The notes: generated by a model from the letters alone, not told the origin. A stretch of DNA of 64,000 bases from Alishewanella longhuensis (GCF_014653435.1 NZ_BNAO01000001.1:341903-405902), one strand, 5' to 3'; shown: positions 25,453-34,050, numbered from the stretch's first letter. Program-made: numbers and translations.

Positions 25453-27912
25453 ATGCGTATCTTTTTCAGTGTATGCGCGTTACTGGCGGTTTTTAGCCTT
25501 AATGCCGCCGAACATTATCAGTCACATCGGGTGACGGAGAATCAGCTGGTGGTGACCACAGATCGTGGTAAAGTCAGCCTAACCTTTTACAACAATGCTG
25601 CCGTTGAGGTGTGGTATCAACCAGAAGGTTTGCTGCAGTTGCCCTCAGTCATCTTGGGCACTAGCCCACAGCCGGTGCAGGTAACATTAAAACAAACTGC
25701 CGATAGCCTGACCCTGCAAAGCCCGGTGTTAACCATAGCGCTACAAAAAAGCCCGCTCGCATTGCGTTTTTATCATCAGGGGCAATTGCTGACTGAAGAT
25801 CTTAATGGTTTGCAGCTAGCCTCGGCGCCAGCGGCGAATGTCAGCGAAGCTGCTACGGCAGCGCTGGGTTTTAGTTTCCGGCTTGCTGCGGATGAAAAGC
25901 TGTTTGGTGCCGGGCAGCGGGTGCTGGGCATGGACCGCCGTGGCCACAAACTGCCGCTTTACAACAAAGCCCATTACGGTTACAGCACCGAATCTAACCA
26001 AATGTACTTTAGCTTGGCTGGCGTTATGTCGAGTAATAACTATATGTTGTTATTCGACAACGGTGCCACCGGCGAGCTGGACTTAGGCCATACTGAAGCC
26101 AATACCCTGGCATTTTCTGCCCAGGGCGGGCGGGCGGCCTATGTGGTTGTAGCGGGTAACAACACACCAGAACTGATAGACAACTATATTCAGGCCAGCG
26201 GCAAGCCGCCGTTACCGGCGCGCTGGACCCTTGGCAATTACGCTTCGCGCTTTGGCTACCGTACCGAGGCAGAAGCCCGTGCCGTGGTGCAAAAATTCCG
26301 TGATCTTAAGCTGGCATTAGATGCCATTGTGATCGATCTATATTGGTTTGGCCCAGATATCCAGGGCCATATGGGCAACCTGGCTTGGGACAAACAAGCC
26401 TTTCCTAATCCAGAGCAAATGCTGGCCGATTTTTCCGCCGATGGCGTGCACACCATTTTAGTCACCGAGCCCTTTGTGTTGACTAGCTCTAAGCGTTGGC
26501 AAGAGGCGGTAGATGCGGGTGCTATCGCACTTGGGCCAGATGGTGCGCCCAAAACCTTCGATTTTTATTTTGGTAATACTGGCCTGATCGATGTGTTTAA
26601 ACCCGAAGCGGCCAACTGGTTTTGGCAAATTTACCGCGGCTTGCTGGCACAAGGGGTGGGTGGTGTTTGGGGCGATCTAGGTGAACCTGAAGTACACCCT
26701 GCTGATACTCAGCATTATGTGCCGGGTATTGGCAGTGTCAGCGCCGATGAAGTGCATAATGCTTATGGCCATCGTTGGGCTGAACTGGTGCAGCAGGGGT
26801 ACCAGCAAGATTTCCCGGCGCAGCGGCCTTTTATTATGATGCGTGCCGGCAGTTTAGGCTCGCAGCGCTTTGGTATGGTGCCCTGGACCGGTGATGTTGA
26901 TCGCAGCTGGGGCGGGCTTAAACCGCAGGTGGAATTAGCGCTACAAATGGGCTTATTTGGCTTTGGTTGGATCCACTCTGACTTAGGCGGCTTTGCCGGT
27001 GGCGAAGAATTCGACCCAGAACTTTACATTCGCTGGCTACAATACGGCGTATTTCAGCCGGTGTACCGGCCGCATGCGCAGGAACATATTGCCCCTGAAC
27101 CGGTATTCCACGGCAGCGAAGTTGTTGAAACGCTGCGGCCTTGGCTGGAGCTGCGTTACCGCTTATTGCCCTACAACTACACGCTGGCCTATCAGCACAG
27201 CCAAACCGGCATGCCCTTGATGCGGCCACTGTTTTTCTTAGATGAGCAAAACCTGGCACTACGGGATGAAGCAAATAGCTATCTGTGGGGCGATGCCTTT
27301 TTAGTCGCGCCCGTCACTGAGCCGGGCGTGCGTAGCTGGCCAGTGCATTTACCCAAAGGCGTCTGGTTTGACTTCTTTACTGGTGAGCGTATCGAAGGTG
27401 GTGCTGTAGTAGAGCGGCCGGTAACCTTAGATACCATTCCGGTATTGGTCAAAGCGGGTAGCTTTATCCCGATGACGGACGCGATTGAGCGCACCCGTGA
27501 TTACCATAGCAAGGCTTTAACCTTACATTACTATGCCGATGCGAGCGTTAGCGAAAGTCAGGGAGAGTTATTTGAAGACGACGGCGTAACAGTCGATGCC
27601 GTTGCCAAAGGTCAATACGAGCTACTGCGTTTTGCGGCCAGTCAGCAGCAAAAGCAGTTAACCCTTAACTTCAGCCGCGAAGGGGGCGATTACACAGGCC
27701 GGCCAGCAAGTCGCGATCTGACCTTGGTGCTACATAACCAACGTGGTAAAGCCCGCAAGGTGTATCTGGATGGACGTTATATCCCCATCGTTGCCCAGCC
27801 ACAGCGCTTTGCCCGTGGTCAGAATATTGCCTGGTATGACAAAGCGAATAAGCAATTGCATATTAAGGTACCGCTTACGGCTGAGACTAAACAACTGCAA
27901 TTACGCTATTAA
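25453..27912 (+). CDS. GH31 alpha-glucosidase, exported
   Basis: 819 residues from ATG 25453 (AAGAGG, 6-nt spacing; GTG 25447 is less likely). A short signal peptide (cleavage near SLNAA, about residue 20) suggests periplasmic location. N-terminal beta-sandwich to about 245, then the GH31 barrel with nucleophile Asp408 (VWGDLGEPE) and acid/base Asp481 (WTGDVDRSW); C-terminal beta domains from about 620, with a DUF5110-like end. It would release glucose from non-reducing ends of alpha-glucans, or act as an alpha-glucosyltransferase. Clustered with two GH13 enzymes. Confidence 0.92.
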   Translation: MRIFFSVCALLAVFSLNAAEHYQSHRVTENQLVVTTDRGKVSLTFYNNAAVEVWYQPEGLLQLPSVILGTSPQPVQVTLKQTADSLTLQSPVLTIALQKSPLALRFYHQGQLLTEDLNGLQLASAPAANVSEAATAALGFSFRLAADEKLFGAGQRVLGMDRRGHKLPLYNKAHYGYSTESNQMYFSLAGVMSSNNYMLLFDNGATGELDLGHTEANTLAFSAQGGRAAYVVVAGNNTPELIDNYIQASGKPPLPARWTLGNYASRFGYRTEAEARAVVQKFRDLKLALDAIVIDLYWFGPDIQGHMGNLAWDKQAFPNPEQMLADFSADGVHTILVTEPFVLTSSKRWQEAVDAGAIALGPDGAPKTFDFYFGNTGLIDVFKPEAANWFWQIYRGLLAQGVGGVWGDLGEPEVHPADTQHYVPGIGSVSADEVHNAYGHRWAELVQQGYQQDFPAQRPFIMMRAGSLGSQRFGMVPWTGDVDRSWGGLKPQVELALQMGLFGFGWIHSDLGGFAGGEEFDPELYIRWLQYGVFQPVYRPHAQEHIAPEPVFHGSEVVETLRPWLELRYRLLPYNYTLAYQHSQTGMPLMRPLFFLDEQNLALRDEANSYLWGDAFLVAPVTEPGVRSWPVHLPKGVWFDFFTGERIEGGAVVERPVTLDTIPVLVKAGSFIPMTDAIERTRDYHSKALTLHYYADASVSESQGELFEDDGVTVDAVAKGQYELLRFAASQQQKQLTLNFSREGGDYTGRPASRDLTLVLHNQRGKARKVYLDGRYIPIVAQPQRFARGQNIAWYDKANKQLHIKVPLTAETKQLQLRY

Positions 27913-27939
27913 ACGTCAAATCTTAACCCAAACCTGAAC

Positions 27940-27962
27940 ATTGCGGCTGTTAAAGCCGCAAT
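27940..27962 (+). promoter_or_regulatory. Intra-operon hairpin between GH31 and esterase genes
   Basis: ATTGCGGCT (27940-27948) and AGCCGCAAT (27954-27962) form a perfect 9-bp stem with a 5-nt loop. No T-run follows, so it probably sets partial termination or mRNA ends within the operon. Confidence 0.5.
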
Positions 27963-27995
27963 GGTAGGGAGTGTGGCTATATACCGGAGGCAATA

Positions 27996-28973
27996 ATGGC
28001 TGTGATCAAAAAATGCTATCGGCTAGGATGGCTAAGCGGCTTACTTTACGGCCTCGTTGTCAGCAGCAGTTTGCTGGCGGCAGACGATAACGCAGCAATT
28101 TTGCCAAAGGTCACTGTTGGCCAACTAGTGCGGTTACCTGAGATAGCCTCAGCTTATGTACCCAGCCGGCCCATCGATGTTTGGATACCGGCGGGCTATA
28201 ACAGCAGGCAGCGCTATGCAGTGCTGTATATGCACGACGGCCAGATGTTATTCGATGCCAGTAAAACCTGGAATGGTCAAAGCTGGCAGGTAGCAGAGAC
28301 AGCGCAGTGGCTGCAACAACAGGGCGAGGTAAGACCCTTTATTGTGGTGGGCATTCACAATATTGGTGCGGCGCGGCACAGCGAGTATTTTCCGCAGCAG
28401 CCTTTTTTAAGTTTGCCCGAAGCGGTGCAGCAACAGCTGTATCAACTGGATCGCGCGCCCGGTGTATCGTTATTTGCCGGCGCCGTTTACAGCGATAACT
28501 ATCTGCGCTTTTTAGTAACAGAACTAAAACCCTATATCGAACAGCATTTTGCTACTGATCCGAGTCGCGAAGCCACCTTTATTATGGGCTCCAGTATGGG
28601 TGGCCTGATTTCCTGGTATGCGCAAACGCAGTATCCACAGGTATTTGGCGGTGCTGCGGCCTTATCCACTCACTGGCCGGGCACCTTTAGTGTAGAGAAT
28701 AATCCGATCCCGCAGGCTTTTCTAAGCTATCTGGAGCAGCAGCTCCCCGCAGCCGGCCAGCATAAATGGTACTTTGATTATGGCGACCAAACGCTGGATG
28801 CGCTCTATCCGCCGTTACAGCAAGAGGTAGACCGCTTATTCCGGCGCAAAGGCTTTAGTGCACCCTTGTGGCACAGCGAGCTGTTTGCCGGTACCGATCA
28901 CAGTGAACAGGCCTGGGCGGCCCGGTTAGCAACGCCACTGCGCTTTTTACTGGCTAAGCCAACGAAGGAGTAA
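27996..28973 (+). CDS. Secreted esterase (EstD/IroE, alpha/beta hydrolase)
   Basis: 325 residues with a basic start and hydrophobic core to about residue 30 (signal peptide, cleavage near LLAADD). It has PIDVWIPAGY, AVLYMHDGQMLFD, the nucleophile elbow GSSMGG near residue 199, and a late His in GTDHSEQAW, the usual layout of the putative esterase family PF00756. Family members cut esters such as siderophores, S-formylglutathione or acylated sugars. In this operon, removal of acyl groups from glycans is plausible but not shown. RBS GGAGG precedes the ATG. Confidence 0.82.
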   Translation: MAVIKKCYRLGWLSGLLYGLVVSSSLLAADDNAAILPKVTVGQLVRLPEIASAYVPSRPIDVWIPAGYNSRQRYAVLYMHDGQMLFDASKTWNGQSWQVAETAQWLQQQGEVRPFIVVGIHNIGAARHSEYFPQQPFLSLPEAVQQQLYQLDRAPGVSLFAGAVYSDNYLRFLVTELKPYIEQHFATDPSREATFIMGSSMGGLISWYAQTQYPQVFGGAAALSTHWPGTFSVENNPIPQAFLSYLEQQLPAAGQHKWYFDYGDQTLDALYPPLQQEVDRLFRRKGFSAPLWHSELFAGTDHSEQAWAARLATPLRFLLAKPTKE

Positions 28974-28978
28974 AACTA

Positions 28979-30850
28979 ATGCGTAAGTTTTTGGGATTAC
29001 AGATATGCGGATTACTGGCTATTTATGGCCTGAGTTTTGGTTTGCACGCGGCTAGCGTACAGCGAGTTGAGCCACTTAACTGGTGGGTTGGTATGCAGCA
29101 CCCGACTGTTGAGCTGATGCTGTACGGGGATAAGTTAGCTGAGCTGACACCCAAGCTCAGCTATCCCGGGGTTAGCATTAGCGCGGTGCAGCGCACCGAT
29201 AACCCGAATTATTTGTTTGTTGAGCTAACACTGTCCGCTGACGTCGCGGCGGGCACCTTGCCATTGCAGCTTTGGCGCGGCGCAAAAGCCGTACAGCAAG
29301 TCGATTACCCATTATTGGCGCGAAGTGAGGATTCGGCACAGCGTCAGGGCTTCTCGCCAGCTGATGCGATTTATCTGATTACGCCGGATCGCTTTGTTAA
29401 TGGCGATCCCAGTAACGACAGCGTACCCGAGATGCTGGAGCAGGCAAACCGGCTGGATGATAATGGCCGCCATGGCGGTGATTTAGCAGGTATGCTACAG
29501 GCACTACCTTATTTACAGCAATTGGGAATTACTGCAGTTTGGCCAACGCCGCTGACCGAAAATAATCAAGCGGCGTATTCCTATCACGGCTATTCCGCCA
29601 CCGACTTTTACCGGGTGGACCCCCGCTTTGGCAGCAATGCGCAGTTTCGTGATTTTGTTACGGCCGCCAATCGGCTCGGCATTAAGGTGATTCAGGATAT
29701 TATCGTTAACCATATTGGCAGCAACCACTGGTGGCTGCAGGATTTACCGGCCAAAGATTGGTTAAATTTCCCCAAGGGCGATGCCAATGGCAACTTTGTG
29801 CCAACCAATCATAACCGCAGCACTATTCAAGACCCTTATGCCGCCGATGTTGACCGTGAGCTATTTACCGACGGCTGGTTTGTCGACACCATGCCGGATC
29901 TAAATCAGCGTAACCCAAGATTAGCGACCTATCTTATTCAGAATAGTATCTGGTGGGTGGAATATGCGGGGCTGTCGGGTATTCGGGAAGATACTTATTC
30001 TTATGCGGATAAAGCCTTTTTAAGCGAATGGGGCCGGCGCATTATGCAGGAGTATCCCAACTTTAATATTGTCGGTGAAGAGTGGAGCCCAAACCCGCTT
30101 ATTGTTTCGTACTGGCAGGCGGGTAAGCAGAATAAAGATGGTTATGTCTCGCATACCCCGGCCATGCTGGATTTTCCGCTGTATGACGCCCTGCTAAAAG
30201 CCTTGGCTGAACCCGAGAGCTGGAATAGCGGCTGGATCCGCCTCTATGAAATGCTTAGCAATGATCATGTCTATGCCGACCCTTTTAATCTGGTGATCTT
30301 TGAAGGCAACCACGATACTGCCAGAGTGTTTTCAATTTTGGGTGAAGATGAAAACCTGCTGCGGATGGCACTTGGCTATCTCTTTACTATGCGCGGTATT
30401 CCACAGCTGTTTTACGGCACTGAGCTGGCCATGACCAGCCCGGCACAGCGCGACGATGGCAAAGTACGCGCCGACTTTCCAGGTGGCTGGGCAGGCGATA
30501 AGGTTAATGCTTTTACCGGCGAGGGCCTAACCGCGCGGCAGCGCAGTACCCAGCAATGGGTAAGCACCCTATTAAACTGGCGCAAAACCGCCAGCGCCAT
30601 TCATCATGGCAAGTTACTGCACTTCGCCCCAGATAACGGCACTTACACCTACTTCCGCTATAACGAGCAGCAAACTGTGATGGTGGTAATGAATAAACAA
30701 ACCGAAGCTGTAACCCTAGACTTAAGCCGCTTTCGCCAGGTGCTGCCAAGCGGTAAAACTGCCGTGGATGTGATAAGCGGCAAACGCCTTACGCTCGATA
30801 ATCAGCTAAGCGTACCTGCCCGTGGTGTGCTGATATTAGATATTCGTTAA
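28979..30850 (+). CDS. GH13 cyclomaltodextrinase/neopullulanase-like enzyme, exported
   Basis: 623 residues with a signal peptide (cleavage near LHAAS, about residue 25). An N-terminal cyclomaltodextrinase-type beta domain (about 27-120, VEPLNWWVGMQHPTVELMLYG) precedes the GH13 barrel: IIVNHIG, nucleophile Asp338 in GIREDTYSY, Glu367 in VGEEW and Asp446 in EGNHDTAR. Unlike typical GFRxDTY, the nucleophile strand reads GIREDTY. It would linearise cyclodextrins or hydrolyse pullulan and maltodextrins in the periplasm. Last gene of the operon, 5 bp after the esterase; a hairpin follows 16 bp downstream. Confidence 0.9.
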   Translation: MRKFLGLQICGLLAIYGLSFGLHAASVQRVEPLNWWVGMQHPTVELMLYGDKLAELTPKLSYPGVSISAVQRTDNPNYLFVELTLSADVAAGTLPLQLWRGAKAVQQVDYPLLARSEDSAQRQGFSPADAIYLITPDRFVNGDPSNDSVPEMLEQANRLDDNGRHGGDLAGMLQALPYLQQLGITAVWPTPLTENNQAAYSYHGYSATDFYRVDPRFGSNAQFRDFVTAANRLGIKVIQDIIVNHIGSNHWWLQDLPAKDWLNFPKGDANGNFVPTNHNRSTIQDPYAADVDRELFTDGWFVDTMPDLNQRNPRLATYLIQNSIWWVEYAGLSGIREDTYSYADKAFLSEWGRRIMQEYPNFNIVGEEWSPNPLIVSYWQAGKQNKDGYVSHTPAMLDFPLYDALLKALAEPESWNSGWIRLYEMLSNDHVYADPFNLVIFEGNHDTARVFSILGEDENLLRMALGYLFTMRGIPQLFYGTELAMTSPAQRDDGKVRADFPGGWAGDKVNAFTGEGLTARQRSTQQWVSTLLNWRKTASAIHHGKLLHFAPDNGTYTYFRYNEQQTVMVVMNKQTEAVTLDLSRFRQVLPSGKTAVDVISGKRLTLDNQLSVPARGVLILDIR

Positions 30851-30866
30851 TCTGCCCTCAACCTAG

Positions 30867-30892
30867 CCCTTAGCAGTAGTTGCTGCTAGGGG
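30867..30892 (+). terminator. Hairpin after alpha-glucan operon 1
   Basis: CCCTTAGCAG (30867-30876) pairs with CTGCTAGGGG (30883-30892) with one wobble and a 6-nt loop. No T-run, moderate confidence. Confidence 0.5.
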
Positions 30893-31092
30893 CGTCTCAG
30901 CTCCGCATCACGCAACAGGATACTTCACAACTACGGTACATCCCCGAGTATTTGTTAATAAGTCTATCGCAAGCGCCACACCTGTTTATAACCATCGCCT
31001 TTCGCAAGTAGCAAAAGTATAGAATTGATTTAACATAAAATTTTGGTTAGTTTATCGACAAGCAAGATCATAATAGAAGGCAGACTCCCGTG
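30893..31092. other. Gene-free stretch on the left edge of the cassette array
   Basis: I see no ORF of note, no integrase gene and no clear attI. The sequence becomes AT-richer towards the array. Confidence 0.5.
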
Positions 31093-31121
31093 TTGAAAGA
31101 AGGGATTTTGCTTTCTAATAA
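31093..31121 (+). promoter_or_regulatory. Candidate promoter reading into the cassette array
   Basis: TTGAAA (31093-31098), 17 bp, TAATAA (31116-31121) is a good sigma-70 match. It ends five bases before GTTAG at 31126, the likely first cassette junction, and so could act as a Pc-type promoter for the cassettes. Confidence 0.45.
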
Positions 31122-31126
31122 TATTG

Positions 31127-31514
31127 TTAGCCGGCTGCCGAGAAGGTGTGGTTTCAAAATCTGTTTTACTTTTCGGCTCGGCTTGCGTTAAGTTGTATCT
31201 CACATGTTAATTTATTCCGTCAGGTTCGCCCGTTTGTTGGTAAGGTGCAATCTCTGATGGTGCGGTAGCGTTGTTCCTTTTGGCTCATTGTCTCCGCTGG
31301 CTTTAAAGGTTTTAGGCTCCAGCCATTTCGTTGCATCGCACTTGGCTGGTTACGTTTTTTAATTTTGCACATGGGAGCTGCTATTTGGCATCGCTTGGCG
31401 GCAGTGCCGCGAGGGTAGTGTGTTTGTCGCCGCTAACAAAGCGCAGCACTCGCTCCCGTTGGTCGCTGGGACGCCAAACCCGCTGGCGCGTTTTTGTCGC
31501 CCGTGTGCGCGGCG
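31127..31514 (+). other. ORF-less first cassette
   Basis: The 388-bp unit before attC1 has no convincing ORF with an RBS. Its left boundary is inferred: attC1 R'' is CTAAC, so the cassette should begin TTAG, and GTTAG occurs at 31126-31130. Non-coding cassettes are known in chromosomal integrons and can carry promoters or small RNAs. Confidence 0.45.
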
Positions 31515-31518
31515 TTAG
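31433..31518 (+). repeat. attC site 1
   Basis: R'' CTAAC (31433-31437), L'' GCGCA(G)CAC with an extrahelical G, a variable middle, L' GTGTGCGC, and R' GTTAG (31514-31518). R''/R' and L''/L' are perfectly complementary once the extra base is removed. 86 bp. Confidence 0.88.
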
Positions 31519-31531
31519 TTTTAGGAGTTTT

Positions 31532-32014
31532 ATGAAATACCTTTTTGTACTGATAACTCTCATATTTAGTAGTGGCTCTGTTGCAGAAAGCTTAGTTCCC
31601 AAGCTAAGCGGTTCTTGTGAAGAAATAACTAATACGTTTAATTTTATCGAGCGAGAAAAAGATTATCCCGCTGGAGTTATCCATTTTGAGGGTGTTGAGG
31701 GAATCGCTGCTGTTATATGTGAAGAAAATTTGTTTAAAAAGGCGATGATTATTTTTGAGTTAGAGTCTTTTGAAATGGCTTATTCTTTGTACAAGTCGCT
31801 TGAGAATAATTTGATATTAACTCATGGAAATATTGATATTGCAAAAACGCATGAAGTTGTCGAAGCATTGTATACGCCTGTGTCGATGTTTCATGAACCC
31901 GGATTTCTTGGTACAACTGTTTATGCTATTTGGCCCGAAGACAAAAATGGGTTAAATCTGAAGGTCTACAAAGCAGGTAGAAGACTAACTGTCGCAGTAG
32001 TTTTCGGAAATTGA
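31532..32014 (+). CDS. Cassette-encoded secreted protein of unknown function
   Basis: 160 residues from ATG 31532, preceded by TTAGGAG right after the attC1 R' core. A longer in-frame reading from 31331 would translate attC1 and is rejected. A signal peptide is clear (MKYLFVLITLIFSSGSVAES). The mature part has two Cys (SGSCEEI and AAVICEEN) that could form a disulphide, and an alpha/beta-looking core (FKKAMIIFELESFEMAYSLYKSL). I do not recognise a family. Codon use is AT-rich compared with the neighbouring operon genes. attC2 begins 3 bp after the stop, as is usual for a cassette. Confidence 0.75.
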   Translation: MKYLFVLITLIFSSGSVAESLVPKLSGSCEEITNTFNFIEREKDYPAGVIHFEGVEGIAAVICEENLFKKAMIIFELESFEMAYSLYKSLENNLILTHGNIDIAKTHEVVEALYTPVSMFHEPGFLGTTVYAIWPEDKNGLNLKVYKAGRRLTVAVVFGN

Positions 32015-32016
32015 AA

Positions 32017-32097
32017 CTAACAAGGCGCAACACTCGCGGCCTGCGGCCGCTGGGATGCCAACCGCTACGCGGTCGTCACCCGTGTGCTTTGCGTTAT
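32017..32097 (+). repeat. attC site 2
   Basis: R'' CTAAC (32017-32021), L'' GCA(A)CAC, central imperfect palindrome, L' GTGTGC, R' GTTAT (32093-32097). The final base differs from R'' as expected from exchange between neighbouring cassettes. 81 bp. Confidence 0.85.
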
Positions 32098-32117
32098 GTG
32101 CCTTAAGGAATCACACT

Positions 32118-32639
32118 ATGAGAAATAGATTGCCAAGCCCTTCTGTGCATGTTTATAAAATTGGTGTTGGCTTTAAAAGAACAGCGGAAACTCTACTTAA
32201 TCAATCCCCAAAGGACTTCGATTGGGTTTGTCCGTTTATAGCGAATGCATCTTTCTCAATAGAGATTTTTTTGAAATCGTGTCTAGCGGAAGATGAATAC
32301 TCCGAATTTCAGTTTCAACTAGACGACGAAGACACAACAACATGCTTCAGATATGTAAAATCAGATGTTAAGGATGAAAGTAAGACCCACAACCTGACTG
32401 ACCTGTTTGGAAAGCTATCTGATAAAAGAAAAGCAAAGATCAAAGGGGAATATCAGAAAACAGACATGTATTCAAAGTATCCAAAAATTGGCAGCTTACT
32501 AAACGAGCTTAATGGCTTATTTGAAGCTGCAAGATATGGTTATTCAAACCCAGACCTTTTCCCTCAAAACCTATCGATAATCAGAGATATGGCACAGTTT
32601 TTCGAGGATGTTATTCCAAAGTTAGAGGGTGTTGAGTAA
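32118..32639 (+). CDS. Cassette-encoded HEPN-like protein
   Basis: 173 residues from ATG 32118 (AAGGA upstream; the reading from 32055 starts inside attC2). All-alpha, with the pattern of HEPN-type proteins: an N-terminal helix ending IANASFSIEIFLKSCL, KTHNLTDLFGKLSDKRKAKI in the middle, and LFEAARYGYSNPDLF near the end, like the F-x-x-x-R-Y-x-Y element of several HEPN families. No R-x4-6-H RNase motif is obvious, so an active ribonuclease is not claimed. HEPN proteins occur in toxin-antitoxin and anti-phage systems; no antitoxin or nucleotidyltransferase partner lies next to it. Confidence 0.6.
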   Translation: MRNRLPSPSVHVYKIGVGFKRTAETLLNQSPKDFDWVCPFIANASFSIEIFLKSCLAEDEYSEFQFQLDDEDTTTCFRYVKSDVKDESKTHNLTDLFGKLSDKRKAKIKGEYQKTDMYSKYPKIGSLLNELNGLFEAARYGYSNPDLFPQNLSIIRDMAQFFEDVIPKLEGVE

Positions 32640-32653
32640 CGTGCAAAAATCAC

Positions 32654-32739
32654 ATAACAAGGCCAGTCAGCATCGCTCCCTTTGGTCGCTGGACCTCAAA
32701 TCCGCTGTGCGGCTTTTCGGCCGCTGCTGGCGGCGTTAC
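32654..32739 (+). repeat. attC site 3
   Basis: R'' ATAAC (32654-32658), L'' GCCAG(T)CAGC with an extrahelical T, L' GCTGCTGGC, R' GTTAC (32735-32739). The L arms pair perfectly without the T. 86 bp. Confidence 0.87.
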
Positions 32740-32750
32740 TTAGGAATATT

Positions 32751-33896
32751 ATGTATCAACTGACCATTTTTTTATTTGTCCTAGCTCTTTCAGGCTGCAG
32801 TGGCGTACCGGACTGTCGCAATGTCTTTTCAACCATTCAGCTGGACAACGAAGTTATCACTAGTTTGGCTGATGAACTCCAGAGAGAACACATAGCGGGA
32901 ACTTTTGATGGGATGATACTGGTTGCCGAGGGTAGTAATGTTTTATTTGAGAGCGCTTATGGTTGTGCAGACAGAGAAGACTCTGTAAAAAATAGTGCTG
33001 CGGTTATCTCTGATATGGGGTCAATTGCTAAAACGTTTACGGCAGCCGCAGTACTGCAACTTGCTCAGAATGAAAGATTGCAGCTTTCTAACACGATTGG
33101 AGATTTTTATCCAACGGCACCTGATGAAGTAAAGCCGATAACAGTTATACAGCTCTTAGGGCATACAAGTGGTTTGGATAACTTTCATAATGATTCTGAC
33201 TTTGAGTTGATGGATAAAGCTCAGGCTGAGAGCCGAATCCTATCTATGCCGTTAATTGCTGAGCCGGGCGAGAAAATTGCGTATTCAAATGCGGCGTATA
33301 CCCTTTTAGCCGCTATCGTCGAGAAAGTGAGTGAGCGTCCATTTCAGGATTACGTCTACGACAATTTAATTACTCCGTTAAATTTGAGTAGAACTGGGTT
33401 TTACCAAGATACGCGTATATCAGCACGCAACATGGCTCGTGGATACGGGGGAGATGATCAAGGCAGTACAACCTTTGAAAAAGGCTTAACTTGGGCACTA
33501 GTTGGTGCTGGGGGGATGGTTACGTCAATTGATGATTTAGCGACTTGGTCTGCTGCACTTAAAAATGGCACGATATTCCCTGCTGAGGCGCCAAATTCAG
33601 TTTTTATTGAAGCGAACGAGAGATGGTTGTTAGGTAGCCTTGCAAAGATCGATATAAGTGGTGAGTCTATTGTTCAGATGGGAGGTAGTACTGACTACGG
33701 CTATACCGCTCTGATTCAGTTTGTTCCAAATAGAGATCTTTTGATCGTTCTACTACTAAATGCACATGATGATAAATATAAAAATGCTACGCACCATCGG
33801 TTAAGTAGGAATCACATATTGCCTATACTGCTTGGCCGAGGCGCAGAGTTACCTAACAATTCAATTGAGCCGATCGTTAATGCGTCGGCCGATTGA
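32751..33896 (+). CDS. Cassette-encoded serine hydrolase lipoprotein (beta-lactamase class C fold)
   Basis: 381 residues from ATG 32751 (TAGGAA, just after attC3). Lipobox ALSGC gives Cys16 as lipid anchor. The class C/PBP fold motifs are present: S91-I-A-K94, Y178-S-N180, and a late GG-x-T-D-Y segment (MGGSTDYGY) in the place of the K-T-G-type box. That fits esterases or peptidases of this family as well as beta-lactamases; nothing shows antibiotic resistance. It is a long gene for a cassette, with about 155 bp between its stop and attC4, which is unusual. Confidence 0.85.
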   Translation: MYQLTIFLFVLALSGCSGVPDCRNVFSTIQLDNEVITSLADELQREHIAGTFDGMILVAEGSNVLFESAYGCADREDSVKNSAAVISDMGSIAKTFTAAAVLQLAQNERLQLSNTIGDFYPTAPDEVKPITVIQLLGHTSGLDNFHNDSDFELMDKAQAESRILSMPLIAEPGEKIAYSNAAYTLLAAIVEKVSERPFQDYVYDNLITPLNLSRTGFYQDTRISARNMARGYGGDDQGSTTFEKGLTWALVGAGGMVTSIDDLATWSAALKNGTIFPAEAPNSVFIEANERWLLGSLAKIDISGESIVQMGGSTDYGYTALIQFVPNRDLLIVLLLNAHDDKYKNATHHRLSRNHILPILLGRGAELPNNSIEPIVNASAD

Positions 33897-33901
33897 GGCG
33901 A

Positions 33902-34035
33902 GATGAATTCGAGTATGAGGGAAAAAGAGCAATCGTCATTCCTTTGCGTGCTTCTGAAATCGGTCCACTTAAGCATTGCTTGCAGATGGCATTGCAGTAC
34001 CATCGTCTAAAGCATCTCCCGTTACTTGGCGCGTA
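33902..34035 (+). pseudogene. Possible remnant reading frame before attC4
   Basis: Downstream of the serine hydrolase stop, another plus-strand frame reads DEFEYEGKRAIVIPL, then RASEIGPLKHCL, and ends LKHLPLLGA with TAA at 34033-34035. It has no start codon or RBS of its own and reads open into the hydrolase gene. It could be the 3' remnant of an earlier cassette gene that was replaced, or chance. Low confidence. Confidence 0.2.
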
Positions 34036-34050
34036 AAGTGAAGAAAGTAT

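Noticed and set aside
30850..31430. Search for an integron integrase gene
   Set aside because: No frame of useful length on either strand in this interval, and nothing tyrosine-recombinase-like elsewhere in the window.
31331..31531. N-terminal extension of the first cassette protein
   Set aside because: It would translate attC1; the ATG at 31532 has an RBS and a signal peptide.
32751..33896. Antibiotic resistance gene call
   Set aside because: SIAK/YSN motifs are shared with esterases and peptidases; the KTG box is not evident.
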